Shown in pieces: positions 23,701 through 36,000 of a DNA stretch of 64,000 nt. Every line of letters begins with the position of its first letter. Within the stretch, counting starts at the first letter, position 1. The notes under the pieces are model-generated. The model searched no databases. It was not told the origin of the DNA and saw nothing but the letters and a program-made list of their open reading frames with translations. The stretch covers positions 72,941,394 through 73,005,393 of the forward strand of contig NC_088200.1 in the NCBI RefSeq assembly GCF_028769735.1. Reading direction: 5' to 3'. The translations under genes and the position numbers were made by a program. Source of the DNA: Zonotrichia leucophrys gambelii. Taxonomy: Eukaryota; Chordata; Aves; Passeriformes; Passerellidae.

Positions 23701-24380
23701 GCTGAATTCCAGACTTGATTACAAGGAAAACCAAGAGCTCCAATATCTCACATTGCATTATCACACTGCACACTGGACAGCTTTTCCCTAAAAGGAAAGC
23801 TTGTGGCCACATAGGGATTTGGGATGGGAAACGGCAGAAACACTGGCTCATTATTTATTTTTTGGCTCTATAGCATTTCTGCATCACTAGATGTAGGGCT
23901 TGTCTCAGTAGCCCAAAACTAAATGGACACAGGCCCACCAAGCACTGCCCTTAGCCCATTTTAGTGGAGCCTACATCTGGTTAAATCCACAGGTACAAAG
24001 GCTACAACAAGTCCAAGAGAGCAGCAGCAGATGTGCCATAACCTCTCAAATTTCTTTAATACAAGGGAAAAGAATCAAGTGAGATCTGAGGTGCAGGTTC
24101 CTCAGAAATGCAGCAGGTAGAAGTGAGGGTGTTGGCAGCACATTTTCTTTGTGGAACAAGCTTCCAGTGAAGAAATAGATCTCATCAACCTGGAAACAAG
24201 GTCATGGTTTTGAGGCATATTAGTTGAGCATATCCCTGCAAGCACTGACATGCAAGGGAAAGTAACAGTTCAGGACAGGTACAAGGTCTCACCCCTGCTG
24301 AAGTCAATTAATAAACCCATTATATGGCCAGGCCTGTTTGCAGCAGGCAGAAATCCAGTTTCAGAGTTCCAGGCAAATCT
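20701..24380. other. unique sequence, nothing recognised
   Basis: Mixed single-copy DNA with an AT-rich patch near 23115-23190. Frames of 60-94 codons occur on both strands, but none has recognisable domains or good splice context. Confidence 0.5.
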
Positions 24381-26050
24381 CTGCAGTGGGAGAAGGAGAA
24401 AAAAAAAAAAGAAACAGATAATGAAATGATATGATACAACATATTTCCTCTAAATGCTTCAACGTGGAAAGACTGGCAGAGATTTCCATGAGGTGTTAGT
24501 AAATCTCTCAGTAAATAACCAAGGCAGCAGAAACAAAATTAATACATGCCAGGGGCAACCAACAGGTTTTTAATTGGTTTGGTTTGGTTGGTTTTTTTCT
24601 TCCTTTTAATTCCACTCTCTCATTTCACTCTGTGTTAGGCAATTCGTTATCTAATTTAAAGCAGGCACCATACCTTAGAGTCTCCTCACTTTGCACATTG
24701 CATGTTTAGACCATCTCCTTCATGTGATTTTTTTTTTTTTTTTGTCTCTCTGCATTGTTTTGGCTGCCAGAGCAGAAATCCTTTGCCTCTGATTTCCAGA
24801 AAATCTGGATTCCTCTCTCTGCTTGAAGCCAGTTGAAGCAGCTGCTACCCTGAGTGCAAAATCAAGAGGGTAGAAGCCCTCAGAATCTAAGATGACTTTG
24901 CAAGAAACATCTGAAAATGTTTTAGGCACCATTTTCAAAGAATCAAAGGAAGTCTAAGTTCTCAAGTGACTTACCTTGAAATTACATGAAAATTCACCTG
25001 TGCATGCTGCAGAATGCCTTCCCCTTCTGGAAACATGTGGATGCTTCCTCCGGATTAAAAGAGCAGCTGCAAAGAGAGGGTGAGCTGGAAGGTCATGTAA
25101 ATCCAACCCCTCCACCTGCTGTCTCTTTTAGAGGTTCCTCCAGCTGTGGCAGAGGTCTGGGGCAGGTGTAACTCACCTGGGACCTGGTCCAGGTCTCATG
25201 GAGGCAATGAGAGCTTTCCCCTGGCTTTTATAGGCTTTGGATCCAGCCCAGGCTGGGGGAGCTGGAAGATGCAGGTAAAATATCCCCCCCCCCTTGCATT
25301 TCCTTTTACATACACAGAGTAATTACCTCCTCTGTAGCTGGTTTCAGTAAGAGTTTTGTGGGTTTTTTAGGGTTTTTTGTTTGTTGTTTTTTTTTTTTTT
25401 CAATCCAGACTCTCTTGTATGCAGTTACTGCCCTGAGGCTAGAGCAAGGCTTTGAAAATCTACACTTCTGGGGTTTTGGACTTACTGTTAGGTACAGTTT
25501 GTCTGATTTTTATTTTGGAGCTCTGATTAAATCCCGTGCCATGCTCACAGAGTTAGAAACCCTACGGATTTCAGGGAGGTGAGAGTTCCCTTGCCCCAAG
25601 CCAAGCTGAAAACCACAGATAATATGAGGTGCTGCTCTCAGGAGATGTTTCTGATGCTAAAGCAAGGCCTGAGACTCTTGAATCCCATTTTGCCCCCAGC
25701 TTCTGCAAAGCACTCTCTGCTGAGCCCTAACGAGATCCTTCCTTGCACAGGATTTGGCTGTGCTGGTTGGTTTATTTAGGCTTGTGTTTATAGAGTGTGA
25801 CAGAACTGGGATAATGATGGTAATTGGGTTTGACGCAGCGTGAGCAGAAAATGTGCAGAAGAAAGGAGTGCCTCAGATGGGTTTCATCTTGAGTTTATCT
25901 AGAGACAAACTGCTGTGTGGGATTTCCTCTGCCTGATGGCCAGCAGGACCTGCTGCAAGCTTGTAATCACTCTCCTCACAAAGTGATCTGGATTGAGAGC
26001 ATGTTTGTTCAGGTGCCTGTAGCTACAGCTTAGAAACCAATACACAAACT
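24381..26050. other. unique sequence with short homopolymer runs
   Basis: Holds an A run near 24400, a T run (24728-24742), a C run (about 25285-25295) and a T run (25388-25401). A phrase near 25092-25121 faintly resembles the CR1 3' end but is too short to call. No gene is recognised. Confidence 0.5.
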
Positions 26051-26416
26051 AAAAAAAAAAAAAAAACAAAAAAGGAAAAGAAAAAGAGAAAAAAAGAAAA
26101 AGAAAAAAAAGAAAAAAGGGAAAAAAAAAGAAAAAAAGAAGAAAAAGAAAAGGAAAAAGGAAAAAAGAAAAAAGGGAAAACAAAAAACCAAAAAATACAA
26201 AAAAGAAAAAAGAAAAAGAAAAAGAAAGAAAAAGAAAGAAAAAGAAAGAAAAAGAAAGAAAAAGAAAGAAAAAGAAAAAAAAGGGGAAAAAGGAAAAAGA
26301 AAAAATAACAAAGAAAAAGAAAAAGGACAAAGTAAAAAAGAAAAAGGAAAAAGGGGGAAAAAAAAGAAAAAGAAAAAAGAAGAAAAAGAAAAAAAAGGAA
26401 AAAGAGGGAAAAAAAG
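26051..26416 (+). repeat. 366-bp polypurine (A/G) tract
   Basis: Almost pure purine on the plus strand: AAAAAG, GAAAAA and AAAGAAAG units, with a regular (GAAAAAGAAA)n core near 26215-26280 and only a few C or T. The minus-strand frames of 93 aa are Phe/Leu/Ser-rich artefacts. Long homopurine mirror-like tracts of this kind can adopt triplex (H-DNA) structures. Confidence 0.97.
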
Positions 26417-26820
26417 TTATTTATTTAAATGAGAGGGGGGAGTCATGGGCAGTTTTCAAGAATATCTGGGAGATGCCAGGCACCTGAGAGGTCAAGCCTC
26501 ACCTCCACATCAGAGGGCATTTTCCAGCTTCTTCCCTGGCACCATCTGCAGGACCAGGACGGAAGTGGCTCTTCCTGCCTCCAGGTAAAACCAGTAACTG
26601 CGGCCTGAGAGAGGAGGAATATAAAGCCAGAGAAATGCAGATCATTCATGTTTAGGAGCCTGCCTGATCTTCCAAAGGAAGCATCTGTGGGTAGCTTTAC
26701 AGGAACACTGCAAACTCTGCTCCATGGCAAAGTTCTCATGCTGAAAAATCAGCTTCCATCCCTCTCTTCTAAAAAAATTCTGGTTTAAAAAATGAGTTGG
26801 CAGCTCTAAAACATAAGATT
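26417..26820. other. unique sequence, nothing recognised
   Basis: Single-copy DNA between two low-complexity tracts. The minus frame 26443-26739 (98 aa) has no recognisable domain. Confidence 0.5.
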
Positions 26821-26872
26821 CTTTTATTCTTTTTTCTTTTTTTTCTTTTTTTCTTTTTTTCTTTTTTTTATT
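26821..26872 (+). repeat. T/C-rich (CTTTTTTT)n tract
   Basis: About 50 bases of T runs punctuated by C every 7-8 bases. Confidence 0.9.
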
Positions 26873-28483
26873 TGTGGAAGGCTCTGTAAATTGAAAAAAT
26901 TGACTGAAGAAATTAAAACATCTTTAGAGGGTCCTAGACCTCTGTGTCTGCTCTGTGGATTCTGCATATTCAGCCTTCTTTTTCCAGGCTGAACTGCTGA
27001 CATATTACACAGCAAAGCCCTGATGCTGTGAAGTTGCCAGGTGGGATGGTTTTGGTGGCACTGAAACCACTGGCAAACTCAGTTTGCAATTAATGAGTGC
27101 TTTCTTAGCCCACAACATTTTCTTCTTGCTGAGAATAATTCCTCTCTCCCTGCCCCACCCCCCCCAGTCCCCAGGACTTTCTAGAATAAAATGTGACATT
27201 CTTGGAAGAGCAAATGTTGGCACTTGGATATTTTTAAGAAAAATTTGGGAAGTTTGATTTAAGTTTATTTTTTTTAACTTGAGCCACTTTCAGAAGAAAA
27301 TATGTTGATTTGAAACACCACAAAACAACAAAAGCGAAACTGTTTTGTTCAGCATCACAGAGTATCCAAATTAATCCAAATTACTGCACTGCTTTTTACC
27401 CCCATTCCTCCTTCAAATGCTAAATAATCTATGTTCTGGTTCAGCTGGAACTTGATTTTCTCCTTGATAACTTTGTCAGCTCACTAAAATGAGTAAAACG
27501 CCTGATATCAGTCACCTTTCCATAACAGATTGGCATGGAGAATTGTCCCCTCCACCCTCCTCCCCACCAGCCCCAGCCAAGCTGTTTGACCCCAGCAGCC
27601 CAGAGGGAAAGCAGCAAAAATTCCAAGACAAATAGAGCAAACATTCAAAAAAGAGCAATTCAAAAAACAGCAAGGTCGTAGCAGAGCTATCATATCCCCC
27701 CAAGAAAGAACGTGTACATCTCCCCCTCTGTCATTTTTATTTTTTTCTGTGATTATATTTTAGTTTAGTTCAGCTTCCAGAGTGGCCCCTGACTATTTCC
27801 ACCAGATGTGTGGAAGGAGGGTGCAAAATGTGACACCAGAGAATCAAGGATGGAAGGCAAAGCACCAGCCCTAGGCAGAGGTCCAGCTCCATCCAAGGTG
27901 GGATCGCTTAGAAAGGAAAAGCAGGAGGAGTTTTGGGAATTGCAGGCAGAAAATGTCATGCAGAGTGTGTGAGTCATGCAGGAAAAATGTGAGGGAAGGC
28001 AGGAGGACAGAGCAGAGCCCCCAAAGACCTGCTTGGAAAGGTCAGCTGGATGCAGAGCAGCCCAGTGCCAGGGCCTGCCCAGGAATAACAGGGGAGGATT
28101 GCCAGGTTCCACCCCTGGAGTGGAAGGAGGAGAGTGCAGAGAGCCAGGGAGGCAGAGAGGAGCACCAGGAGCAGGGTGCCAAAGCTTTGCAGAGCAGCAA
28201 AGCCTCGGTGGAGTTACGTCAGTGCAGAGAGCAACCCAGCAGCAAACTGAAGACACGCGGCTCAGAGCAGCAAGCCCTGCCTCAGTTTAGAGCGGGCCTG
28301 CCGAGGACAAATCTCTCAGAGGGGTGAAATCTCATAAATCAGAGGGATCTGGATTTTTTCCTGCCTGAATCCTCAAGAATTTACCTTAAAAATTGCATTT
28401 TTTCTGTCTCTTCTATCCCCAAATCCCTGTGTGCTGAGGTGTGCCAGAGCCACCAGGCTTCAGGGGGAGCTGGGCATGGCTCA
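26873..28483. other. unique sequence, GC-richer at 27.8-28.3 kb
   Basis: Between 27830 and 28330 the sequence is GC-richer and both strands are open over several hundred bases (plus 27953-28327, 124 aa; minus 27765-28256, 163 aa). This is typical of GC-rich DNA without selection on one frame. It contains an AP-1-like TGAGTCA near 27970 and an ATF/CRE-like TTACGTCA near 28215. No protein family is recognised, and a regulatory role is speculation. Confidence 0.4.
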
Positions 28484-28867
28484 TGTTGCAGACATCTTCT
28501 ATGGAAAATCCTTTCCTTAGGATTTTTCCTCCTGAGAAGCTGTGAGACCTCAGGAACAAAATGTAAACAATGGTTATCTGCTGCTGTGGGATGCAACAGG
28601 TGCATCTGGGATTGGTCTCATGTGGTTGTTTGTAATTAATGGGCAATCACAGTCAGCTGGCTTGGACAGAGAGCCGAGCCACAAGCCTTTGTTATCATTC
28701 TTTGCTATTCTAGTCTTAGCCAGCCTTCTGTTGAATTCCTTTTTTCTATTCTTTTATTATAGTTTTAATAAAATATATATCATAAAGTAATAAATCAAGC
28801 CTCCTGAAACATGGAGTCAGATCCTCGTCTCTTCCCTCATCCAAGAACACTTGTGAACACTGTCACA
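28484..28867 (+). mobile_element. solo LTR, family A copy 1
   Basis: A 384-bp LTR in plus orientation, from TGTTGCAGACATC (28484) to ...GAACACTGTCACA (28867). The flanks GGCTCA (28478-28483) and GGCACA (28868-28873) match at 5 of 6 positions, consistent with a worn 6-bp target duplication. Inside are inverted CCAAT motifs (GGGATTGGTC), a TATA-like TTTTATTATAG and AATAAA signals near 28767 and 28788. The same element recurs on the minus strand at 44837-45206 and 54759-55150. The family matches from memory an LTR abundant in songbird genomes. There is no internal retroviral sequence, so it is a solo LTR formed by LTR-LTR recombination. Small frames across it are incidental. Confidence 0.92.
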
Positions 28868-29311
28868 GGCACAGGGTTGAACTTTTGTGGAGCAGCACAG
28901 ACAGTTCTCACTGCACACCATCTCATTTCTTTACCCCTTTCTGCACACATGGGAATGTGCAAAATACTCTGGTGTACAAGAATGCGTTTTTCTAGCCCAA
29001 AGATGTGCCACAGCCCTCCACTTCCAGCTCTGAATCATGCCAAAAGCACCAGGAGGAAAGGGACAAGGATTTTGAGGAAGTAAACTCTTTTAAAGCACAT
29101 TTTAGCACCTTCACAGAAGCTTTTTCCACTGTTTGTCTGCTTCAAAATTGCATTTCTCTCCTGGTTCCCTGCTCCAGTTTTAAAGCCTGGGTTAGCAAGA
29201 ACTTCCAAAGCTCAGCATACATCTTCAGGTGGACAGAAGATATTGAAAATAGCTGTTGGTTCTGCAGCTTCAGTGCATTCCTGCTGAACAGGAATTATGA
29301 ATTATGGATCT
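28868..29311. other. unique sequence, nothing recognised
   Basis: Short spacer between an LTR and a CR1 fragment. Two overlapping plus frames have no recognisable domains. Confidence 0.45.
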
Positions 29312-29704
29312 TTTGGAGAGAGTCCAGGGGCTGACCATGAGCATGAACAGAGGGATGGAGGAACGACGGAGAGAATTGGGGTTTTTGGAGAAGACAAGGC
29401 TCCAGAGACACATCAGAGCATCCTTTCAGTACCTAAAAAGGGCCTACAAAAAAGATGGGCACACATTTTTTAGCAGAGCCTGTTTTGATAAAACAGGAAT
29501 AGTTTTAAACTCCAGGAGGGTGGATTTACACAAGTTATAAGAAAGAAAAGATTTTTACAAAAAAACTGGGGCGCTGGCAGACATTGCCCAGAGAAGTGCA
29601 GAGATGCCCCCATCCATGGAAACATTGGAGGTGAGGTTGGATGGGATTCCTCTCCAACTCAAACTATTCCATGATTACAAACTCAAACTATTCCAGGATT
29701 ACAC
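29312..29704 (+). mobile_element. CR1 LINE 3' end (plus orientation)
   Basis: 5'-truncated CR1. Consensus phrases appear in order: TTGGAGAGAGTCCAGG, AGAGGGATGGAG, GAGAATTGGGGTTTTTGGAG, CCTTTCAGTACCTAAAAAGG, TTGCCCAGAGAAG and GGTTGGATGGGATTCC. It ends in the 3'-terminal microsatellite-like repeat, here two units of CTCAAACTATTCCA(T/G)GATTACA. A segment just before the terminus is deleted. The 78-aa frame is a remnant of the region near the ORF2 end and has no function. Confidence 0.93.
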
Positions 29705-32648
29705 CAGCCCTTGCTTTCTTTCTCAGGTGAGGGCTCACAGTCCTCCCAGTCCTGCTGAGTAGGGAAATGGTTTCCCACCAACCTAATGGTTTGATAAACC
29801 AAATAATTAGTAAATGTAATATTTTGATCCTAGGCATTTTTCCTGCTATCTTTAATTTCCTTTCTTTTTTCCCAAATCCTTCACGCAACCCTTGGGGGAA
29901 ATCTCTCTCTCTACTGAGGATAATAATGGAAATGCAAGGCTGGTTTTTCCTTCCCTTCTTCTTCCTCAAAACATGCTCCACTGGGCCCTTAATCCACCCC
30001 TTGCTTGACCCCAGTTCTTTGAGAACAGCAGCTCACAAGCTTTGAAATCTTTGTGTACATAAGCCTTTGCTAACTCTAGGACCTTAATGTGTTACTCTGC
30101 ACCACTCAATTAATTCCTGCAAAAATTGGCAGCCATGGGGATCAATTAATTCAGTTGTGCTGTGCATTTCCTGTTGCTCTCAGCTGGGAAAGGAAAATAT
30201 AATTCATGTTCATGACAAATGGAGCCTGGAAGATGATCTTCTGTAGGAATCACTTCTGTGCCAGGCTTTTTTTACAAAGGCTCAGTCTTTTCTCTGTTTG
30301 AAACAAGCACAGCTTTCTCTGCAGTCGTCTGCTGATGGTTTCACTTGGTTTTGGGGTGGCTGTCAAGGAGCAGATAGCCATGGGGTCATCAGATGAGAGA
30401 GCTGTGTTGTGCTGAAATGATAAAATTCAGACTCAGTGAGATTATTAACTGGCTTTGTGGTGGACAACTCTGCTCCTCTTTGCCCACAAGCAGCACTTTT
30501 AAATATTGTGTTAACTCCAGTGTGAGTACAAAGGCTTTTGCCTTCAGATTAGACTAATTGCCAGCTGAAAAGATATTTACTCACCATTGCATTGGTGTGA
30601 ATTCTCTGTTTTACAGACAGTTGAAACAGAGATTTGCAAAATCACTAAAAGGAGGATAAATCAGAACGAACAAGTCACCATTTCACATTAAAAAGGCAGA
30701 ACAAACTAGTGTCTGGAATTGCCAAGGAGCTGGTTTCAAGCACTCCAGAGACAACTCTCTTCTCAAACTGCAGGGCCCTTGGTCAAAAATTTTAATGGAT
30801 TCAAAAGGAAATAGGCAAATTTGTAAGGAGTAAGTTCATCAGTGGCTATCAGCCCTAATAATCTGGCCAGTGACTTTGGAGACTGATGATTTATACCTAA
30901 CAGAAAATAAGGCATGTTTGGAAAGGATTGTTTTTTAGGATGGTTTCATGGGAGTTTTCACCAAGTTCCTGGTACTGGCAGTTTCAGGACACAAATATCC
31001 AATCTGCAAAAAGCCTTAGGTCTGACTAAGCACAGGATATCTTACGTAAAAACGTCACACCATCTGAAGTATAGCATCAGGATATCACCAGATCCTTTTA
31101 CCCAGCCATGAAATACCTGGGAATATGCCAAAAATCAAGCAATTGTTCCCCACGTAACCCTGTTACCCTGTTCAGGCTGATTAATCTGTCCCACTCCTGT
31201 ACACACTGGGAATTAAGGCACAAAGACCACCTATAAATAGATTTTGTTCCCAGATAGCCATCATATATTAAATTAGTTTAATAGCAGTTGTCTCCTCCTT
31301 CTGAGAAACTCACCCTGTGTCCCAATTGCTCAGAGTGAAATTGCACCAGAGTATGCAAACTTTACCCTTTGCATGTATTAAAACAATCAGACCTCTTTTA
31401 TTCTGTTAAAATAAAATATTTCACTAAAGCTTCAAGGTAAGTTCTGCTTTTCCTTTTTGTTCTATTTGGCTTTCTGGGAGAGAAGAAAAAGTTTATTTTC
31501 TCTAGGCCATCTTCCTTCCCCTCTCCTCCAAGTTTTTCTGACATAGAGTTACAATTCATGGCAGCACAGTGCCACTGCTGACAATCTTTTTTCAACTATT
31601 ATATTTTTTGGACTCCTACTCTCTCAGAACACCAGGGTACATTGTCCCCTTCAGGTTTGGAGTATATCTGGTGGGCAGACACTGAGTGTTTTGCAAGGAT
31701 CCTCATTAGGGAGGAGGGATTTGCGCTCAGATACTCTCAGAATAAACTCAGAATATTCTGAGTTTGCACTCAAGACATTCAAGCAGTGATGAGTGAGGTG
31801 GAAACAAACTTCAGCCACGCTCAGGTGCCCCATGTCAGGCAGGGCACAGGGCATTGTGCTGCCTTTAATGTGTCTTTATGACAGGCTTGTCTCCCCTTGT
31901 CTCTCTGTGTGGGGAAAACAATCACACCTCCAGCTACCCTGGCTCAGGGAACACAAAGCTTTGTGTAAGCCACCTTGTTATACATGTCTCCAGAAAATCC
32001 TGTTGGCTTATCCAAACACAGGGAGACATCCAGCCACCCTCTGCAAATGCCTCCTTGCGACAGAAGGGTTTCCCAGTGATGGCTGGAAGGAAGTTAAATA
32101 ACCACTGCATTCCCTGGGTTCATAGTGTCCCGGGGTGTTCTCTTCATTCCTGCTGCTTGATTTCTGTGTGAGCTCTGCCTGCCTAGAAGTGCATGGAAAT
32201 GCCATCAGCCAAACCTGGGGTGACTCTCACACAATGGGCAGGTGAAAAGAGGTGGAAAAATCTCTCGACAAAGGAAATATTTCTTCAGGTGAGCAGGCAG
32301 ATTCATGAAACACCTGCAAGCGTGCACACATCAGATCATCTCTCACTCCAGCTCTCTCTCCTTCAAGGCTCTGAAGGAAGTTTGTGTGAATAGAAATTCT
32401 GAAATCCCAAGAAGTGCCAAATATTTGTTTGCTCCTTCTTGCCCCTCCAGGTGATCATCCCATCCCCTATATAAATGCAAAGCCTATTTCAGAAAATGTG
32501 CTGCATTTCAGGCTCCTCAGCCACCACACTCCCACCAAGGCCGTTCTGGGCCCCCCACCCACCCTTAGAAGTGGTAAGTAATCTACTTAAACGGAAGTAT
32601 TCAAGAATTTTCATTCTTGGAAAAGAGAAGAAACTGAAGACCTGCCTA
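29705..32648. other. unique sequence, nothing recognised
   Basis: About 2.9 kb of mixed DNA. It includes a perfect 22-bp palindrome at 31744-31765, listed separately. Frames of 60-102 codons on both strands between 31651 and 32393 have no recognisable content. Confidence 0.5.
31744..31765. repeat. perfect 22-bp palindrome
   Basis: The arms AAACTCAGAAT and ATTCTGAGTTT are exact reverse complements with no loop. The centre CAGAATATTCTG has a GAAnnTTC arrangement, like part of a heat-shock element, but that role is only a resemblance. Confidence 0.85.
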
Positions 32649-33067
32649 CTCCTACTTTTTTCTTTTTTTCTATCGTTTTTCCCCCTTTTTTTTTCTCTTT
32701 TTTTCCGTCTTTTTTTTCTATTTTTCTTTTTTTCTCTTTTTTCTTTTTTTCTTTTCTTTTTTTCTTTTCCTCTTTTTCTCTCTTTTTCTCTCTTTTTCTC
32801 TCTTTTTCTCTCTTTTTCTCTCTTTTTCTCTCTTTTTCTTTTTCTTTTTTTTCTTTTTTTTCTTTTTTCTCTTTTTTATTTTTCTCTCTCTTTTTTCTTT
32901 TATTTCTTTTTTAATTTTCTCCCTTTTTTCTCATTTTTATTTTTTCTCTCTCTTTTCTTCTTTTTTTCTCTCTCGTTTTTCTTCCTTTTTTCTCTCTTTT
33001 TTCTTTTTTTTCTTTTTTTTTCTTTTTTTTTTCTTTTTTCTGTTTTCTTTTTTTTTTTTTTTTTCCC
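32649..33067 (+). repeat. 419-bp polypyrimidine (T/C) tract
   Basis: Almost pure pyrimidine on the plus strand: irregular CTTTTTTT units flank a regular (CTCTCTTTTT)n core at about 32768-32838. The 206-aa plus-strand frame over it is a Phe/Leu/Ser artefact. It is the counterpart, on the opposite strand, of the polypurine tract at 26051. Confidence 0.97.
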
Positions 33068-36000
33068 AGAATGTAGTTGCTCTTTTTGGAGATAAATTTC
33101 TGAAGTGTTTAATCTTTTTTCTTATTAACAGCTCTATGTTTCATATACAGCTGTACCAACCTCCAAGGCTGAAATAGAGAGTAAGAAATCCAGGTGCAGG
33201 TTAAATTCTAGGGAAAAGGTACTTTGAACCTGTCTGAGAAGTTTTCAACAAAAAATCTGTCGGTTTAATGCTGCTTGAACATGAGTCATGCAGTCCTTTG
33301 ATGCATGTCAATTTCTGTCAGAGAACTAAAATCATTCAAAGAGCAACACAAGTATTTTTCTTTTTCAAGCTTTTTTTTTCACATCTTCTTGTCTTGATTA
33401 TCCAGTTTTGTTTTGGAATGCCATAATATGAGGTAAATGCTCTTTCAGTTTTGACAAAACAAGGCATTTTTGATAATTTAAAAAACAAGGCACAATTAAG
33501 TTTGAAAGTAGGTGCTTCCAAGAAGCAGCAAGATTAAAAATTCATATTAACATTTCCCATGTGATAGAAATAATATTTTCTGTCATGCTGTCAGATACTG
33601 TTTTCCCTGTCAATCTTTTCCACCCATTTTAGATGTATTCTGGGACAAGAATTCCACTTTTCATTTTCACATTCACTTTTATTTCCTTCTCATTCCCTTT
33701 CCTCCTTGCAGTAACATGTACACGGCTGTACAAATAAAATGAGTAAGTGAAGTAAATGAGGGTTCAGATTATCTGACTGGCCTGTGATGCCATTTGACTT
33801 TCTCAGGGAATTTTCTGGGTGTTCAGTGCCCAAAAATCAGTTCTTCTGGGTTCAACCAACTGCATCCAGCTTGCTGAAAAATCTTCTCTTCATTGCTGTG
33901 GGATCACTGTGGTCATCTCCTTCAGCTGTTACCTCCTTATATTCCTTGTAGAAATGAGAGGATTGAGATCCAAAAGAAAAATCCCATTAAAAGAGTTCTC
34001 GAAGCTTGCCTCCTTACTCATGGCCATGATTCTTGTGAGGGATTTGGATGGATATCCTCACATCCAAGAAACGGTGGAGGACTGCTCAGGACTGAGTGCA
34101 TTTCCCAGAACCCAAAACCACGCACGGGGTTGGTGAAGAAAATGAAGAAAAAGAGGCAGGGTGAGCCAGAATCCACTCTTTCTCCATGGACTATTTCCTT
34201 CTCCATGGACTATTTCCTCACTGCCATGATGGTGACCTAAAATCTCTCCAATATTTTGCTCTTCATAGCCCCTCAAATGATACCTGGACGCTGAAACAGT
34301 TGGATCAGGAGAATTTTTTTTTTTTTTTTTAAGTCCACATGAGGAGCTTCTCTGACATCAGGAATGGCAGTGACAGCAACAGGACCTAAAGCTACTGCTT
34401 TTCTGTTTGATTTATGGAGCCCAGGCAGGCACCAGGAAAGCCAGATGGAAGTCAGAAGCGTGGATTTGTCAGCACCAACCACTCCCCACAGGTGTCCCTG
34501 AGGGCAGAGCAGGTGCTCCTGAGGTGGCACAAAGCCCTGGTACCCAGAGAAAGTTCCCCTGGCTACCTTTGTGATGAATTTCCATTGCACCAAGCAGAAT
34601 TTTTAGCCAAAGTTTACATCTCCCCTCCCCAAACTGAGGACTGCAAGCAGTCAGCAATGCTAACTAACTCTGAGGAAATAACAGCCGAAGAACAAATACA
34701 TTATTCTCCTGCCTTCACTTGGAAAAAATCAGCCAAAAAGCATGATGTGGGCAAGGATTTTGGAGGTTTTTTGCCCTACCTCCAAGCAGCAATGCTTGTT
34801 CTGTGTGGAGTCTGGCAGCCCCTTGTGCTGGCTGGCACCCAAAATCAGATTCATTCCGTGCTATCCATCCTCAAATGAAGCCAAATGAAGGCAGGGCAGG
34901 TTTCTTCTGCAAACTCACTCCTCTTTTTTGCATCAACACGTGCATGACACGCATTTATCCTGGAAGAATGACTCACAGTGGGATTTCCCACTGGTGTGGC
35001 TGTTCCTGGACACGGGTCTGAGGTAATGGGTGCAGACAGCAAGGGCACGGGCGCTGCCAGCTGTCCTGTCCTGGTTTCTGTGGCCTCAGAAATCACATCA
35101 CACAATGACAATCAGCTCTTTCATCAGCAGGCTGGGGGCTGAAGGCCAGATTTTGCCCACAAAGCAGACAGGAAAGGTGGCACATGTCCCTGTCCAGCCA
35201 CATCACAACCCGCAGAGGAGATGTGACTTCCACCTCGTCACCACTTCACAGGGGTGACAGGTTAAGTCTGAAAAGCCTGTCACAGAGAGGTGCAGACACA
35301 AATACATAAAACTGGAACTTTGAAGGACAACCTGGCCAGAAAAAGTGACTTTTGAATGATTAAGTGTTATCTAAATATTTTAATGAATCCCTAAATATTA
35401 TAATAAGCTTCATTAAGTACATGGCACCACATACATTAATATATTCCTGAACTCTCCACCTGGATCAAGACATATGCAAGAAGGAGGAGGGAAAATAAGA
35501 TTGGGCTATGTAGAAGCGGTATAGGAATTTTAATCCAGTTAGGAGAAAGACCCAAAAAGATCAAAAAGTTGACAGGTTCCTTCTCTGTTCTTCCTCCCAG
35601 GTGAGGGCACCTTCTTGTTAAGCTTCTGGCTATGGTTGCTATTATGACATATTATTATATAATATCATTTTAATTATTAGAACTCTCTCACAACTAGTTA
35701 ATTTACCAATGACAACTCTGAATCTCTTTCTTCAATAAACATTATTTGTGAATCTGTGATCACACAGGTTCTTGCTGAATATGACCACACTTACAGTGAT
35801 AAATTTATTCTCAGAAATTAAGCCCAGCAGCAACCAGTCCTCTGATCTCTGAGGACCAGCTGGTAAGTAAAAGGGTTTATTTTCTGCCAAATTTCTACAT
35901 CTTTAATGTAGCTGTCTTAGGACCCAGCTGAAAGGAGAGACATAGTGAGAGCAGCCCCAAATTTTGTATTCTGACACAAACTTCCTTCTCACAGCTCCAA

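Noticed and set aside
25085..25130. Faint resemblance to the CR1 3' end (GGTCATGTAAATCCAACCCC)
   Set aside because: It is only about 20 bases long and lacks the neighbouring CR1 phrases.
32475..33095. 206-aa Phe/Leu/Ser-rich plus-strand frame
   Set aside because: It is the translation of the T/C-only tract, not a membrane protein.
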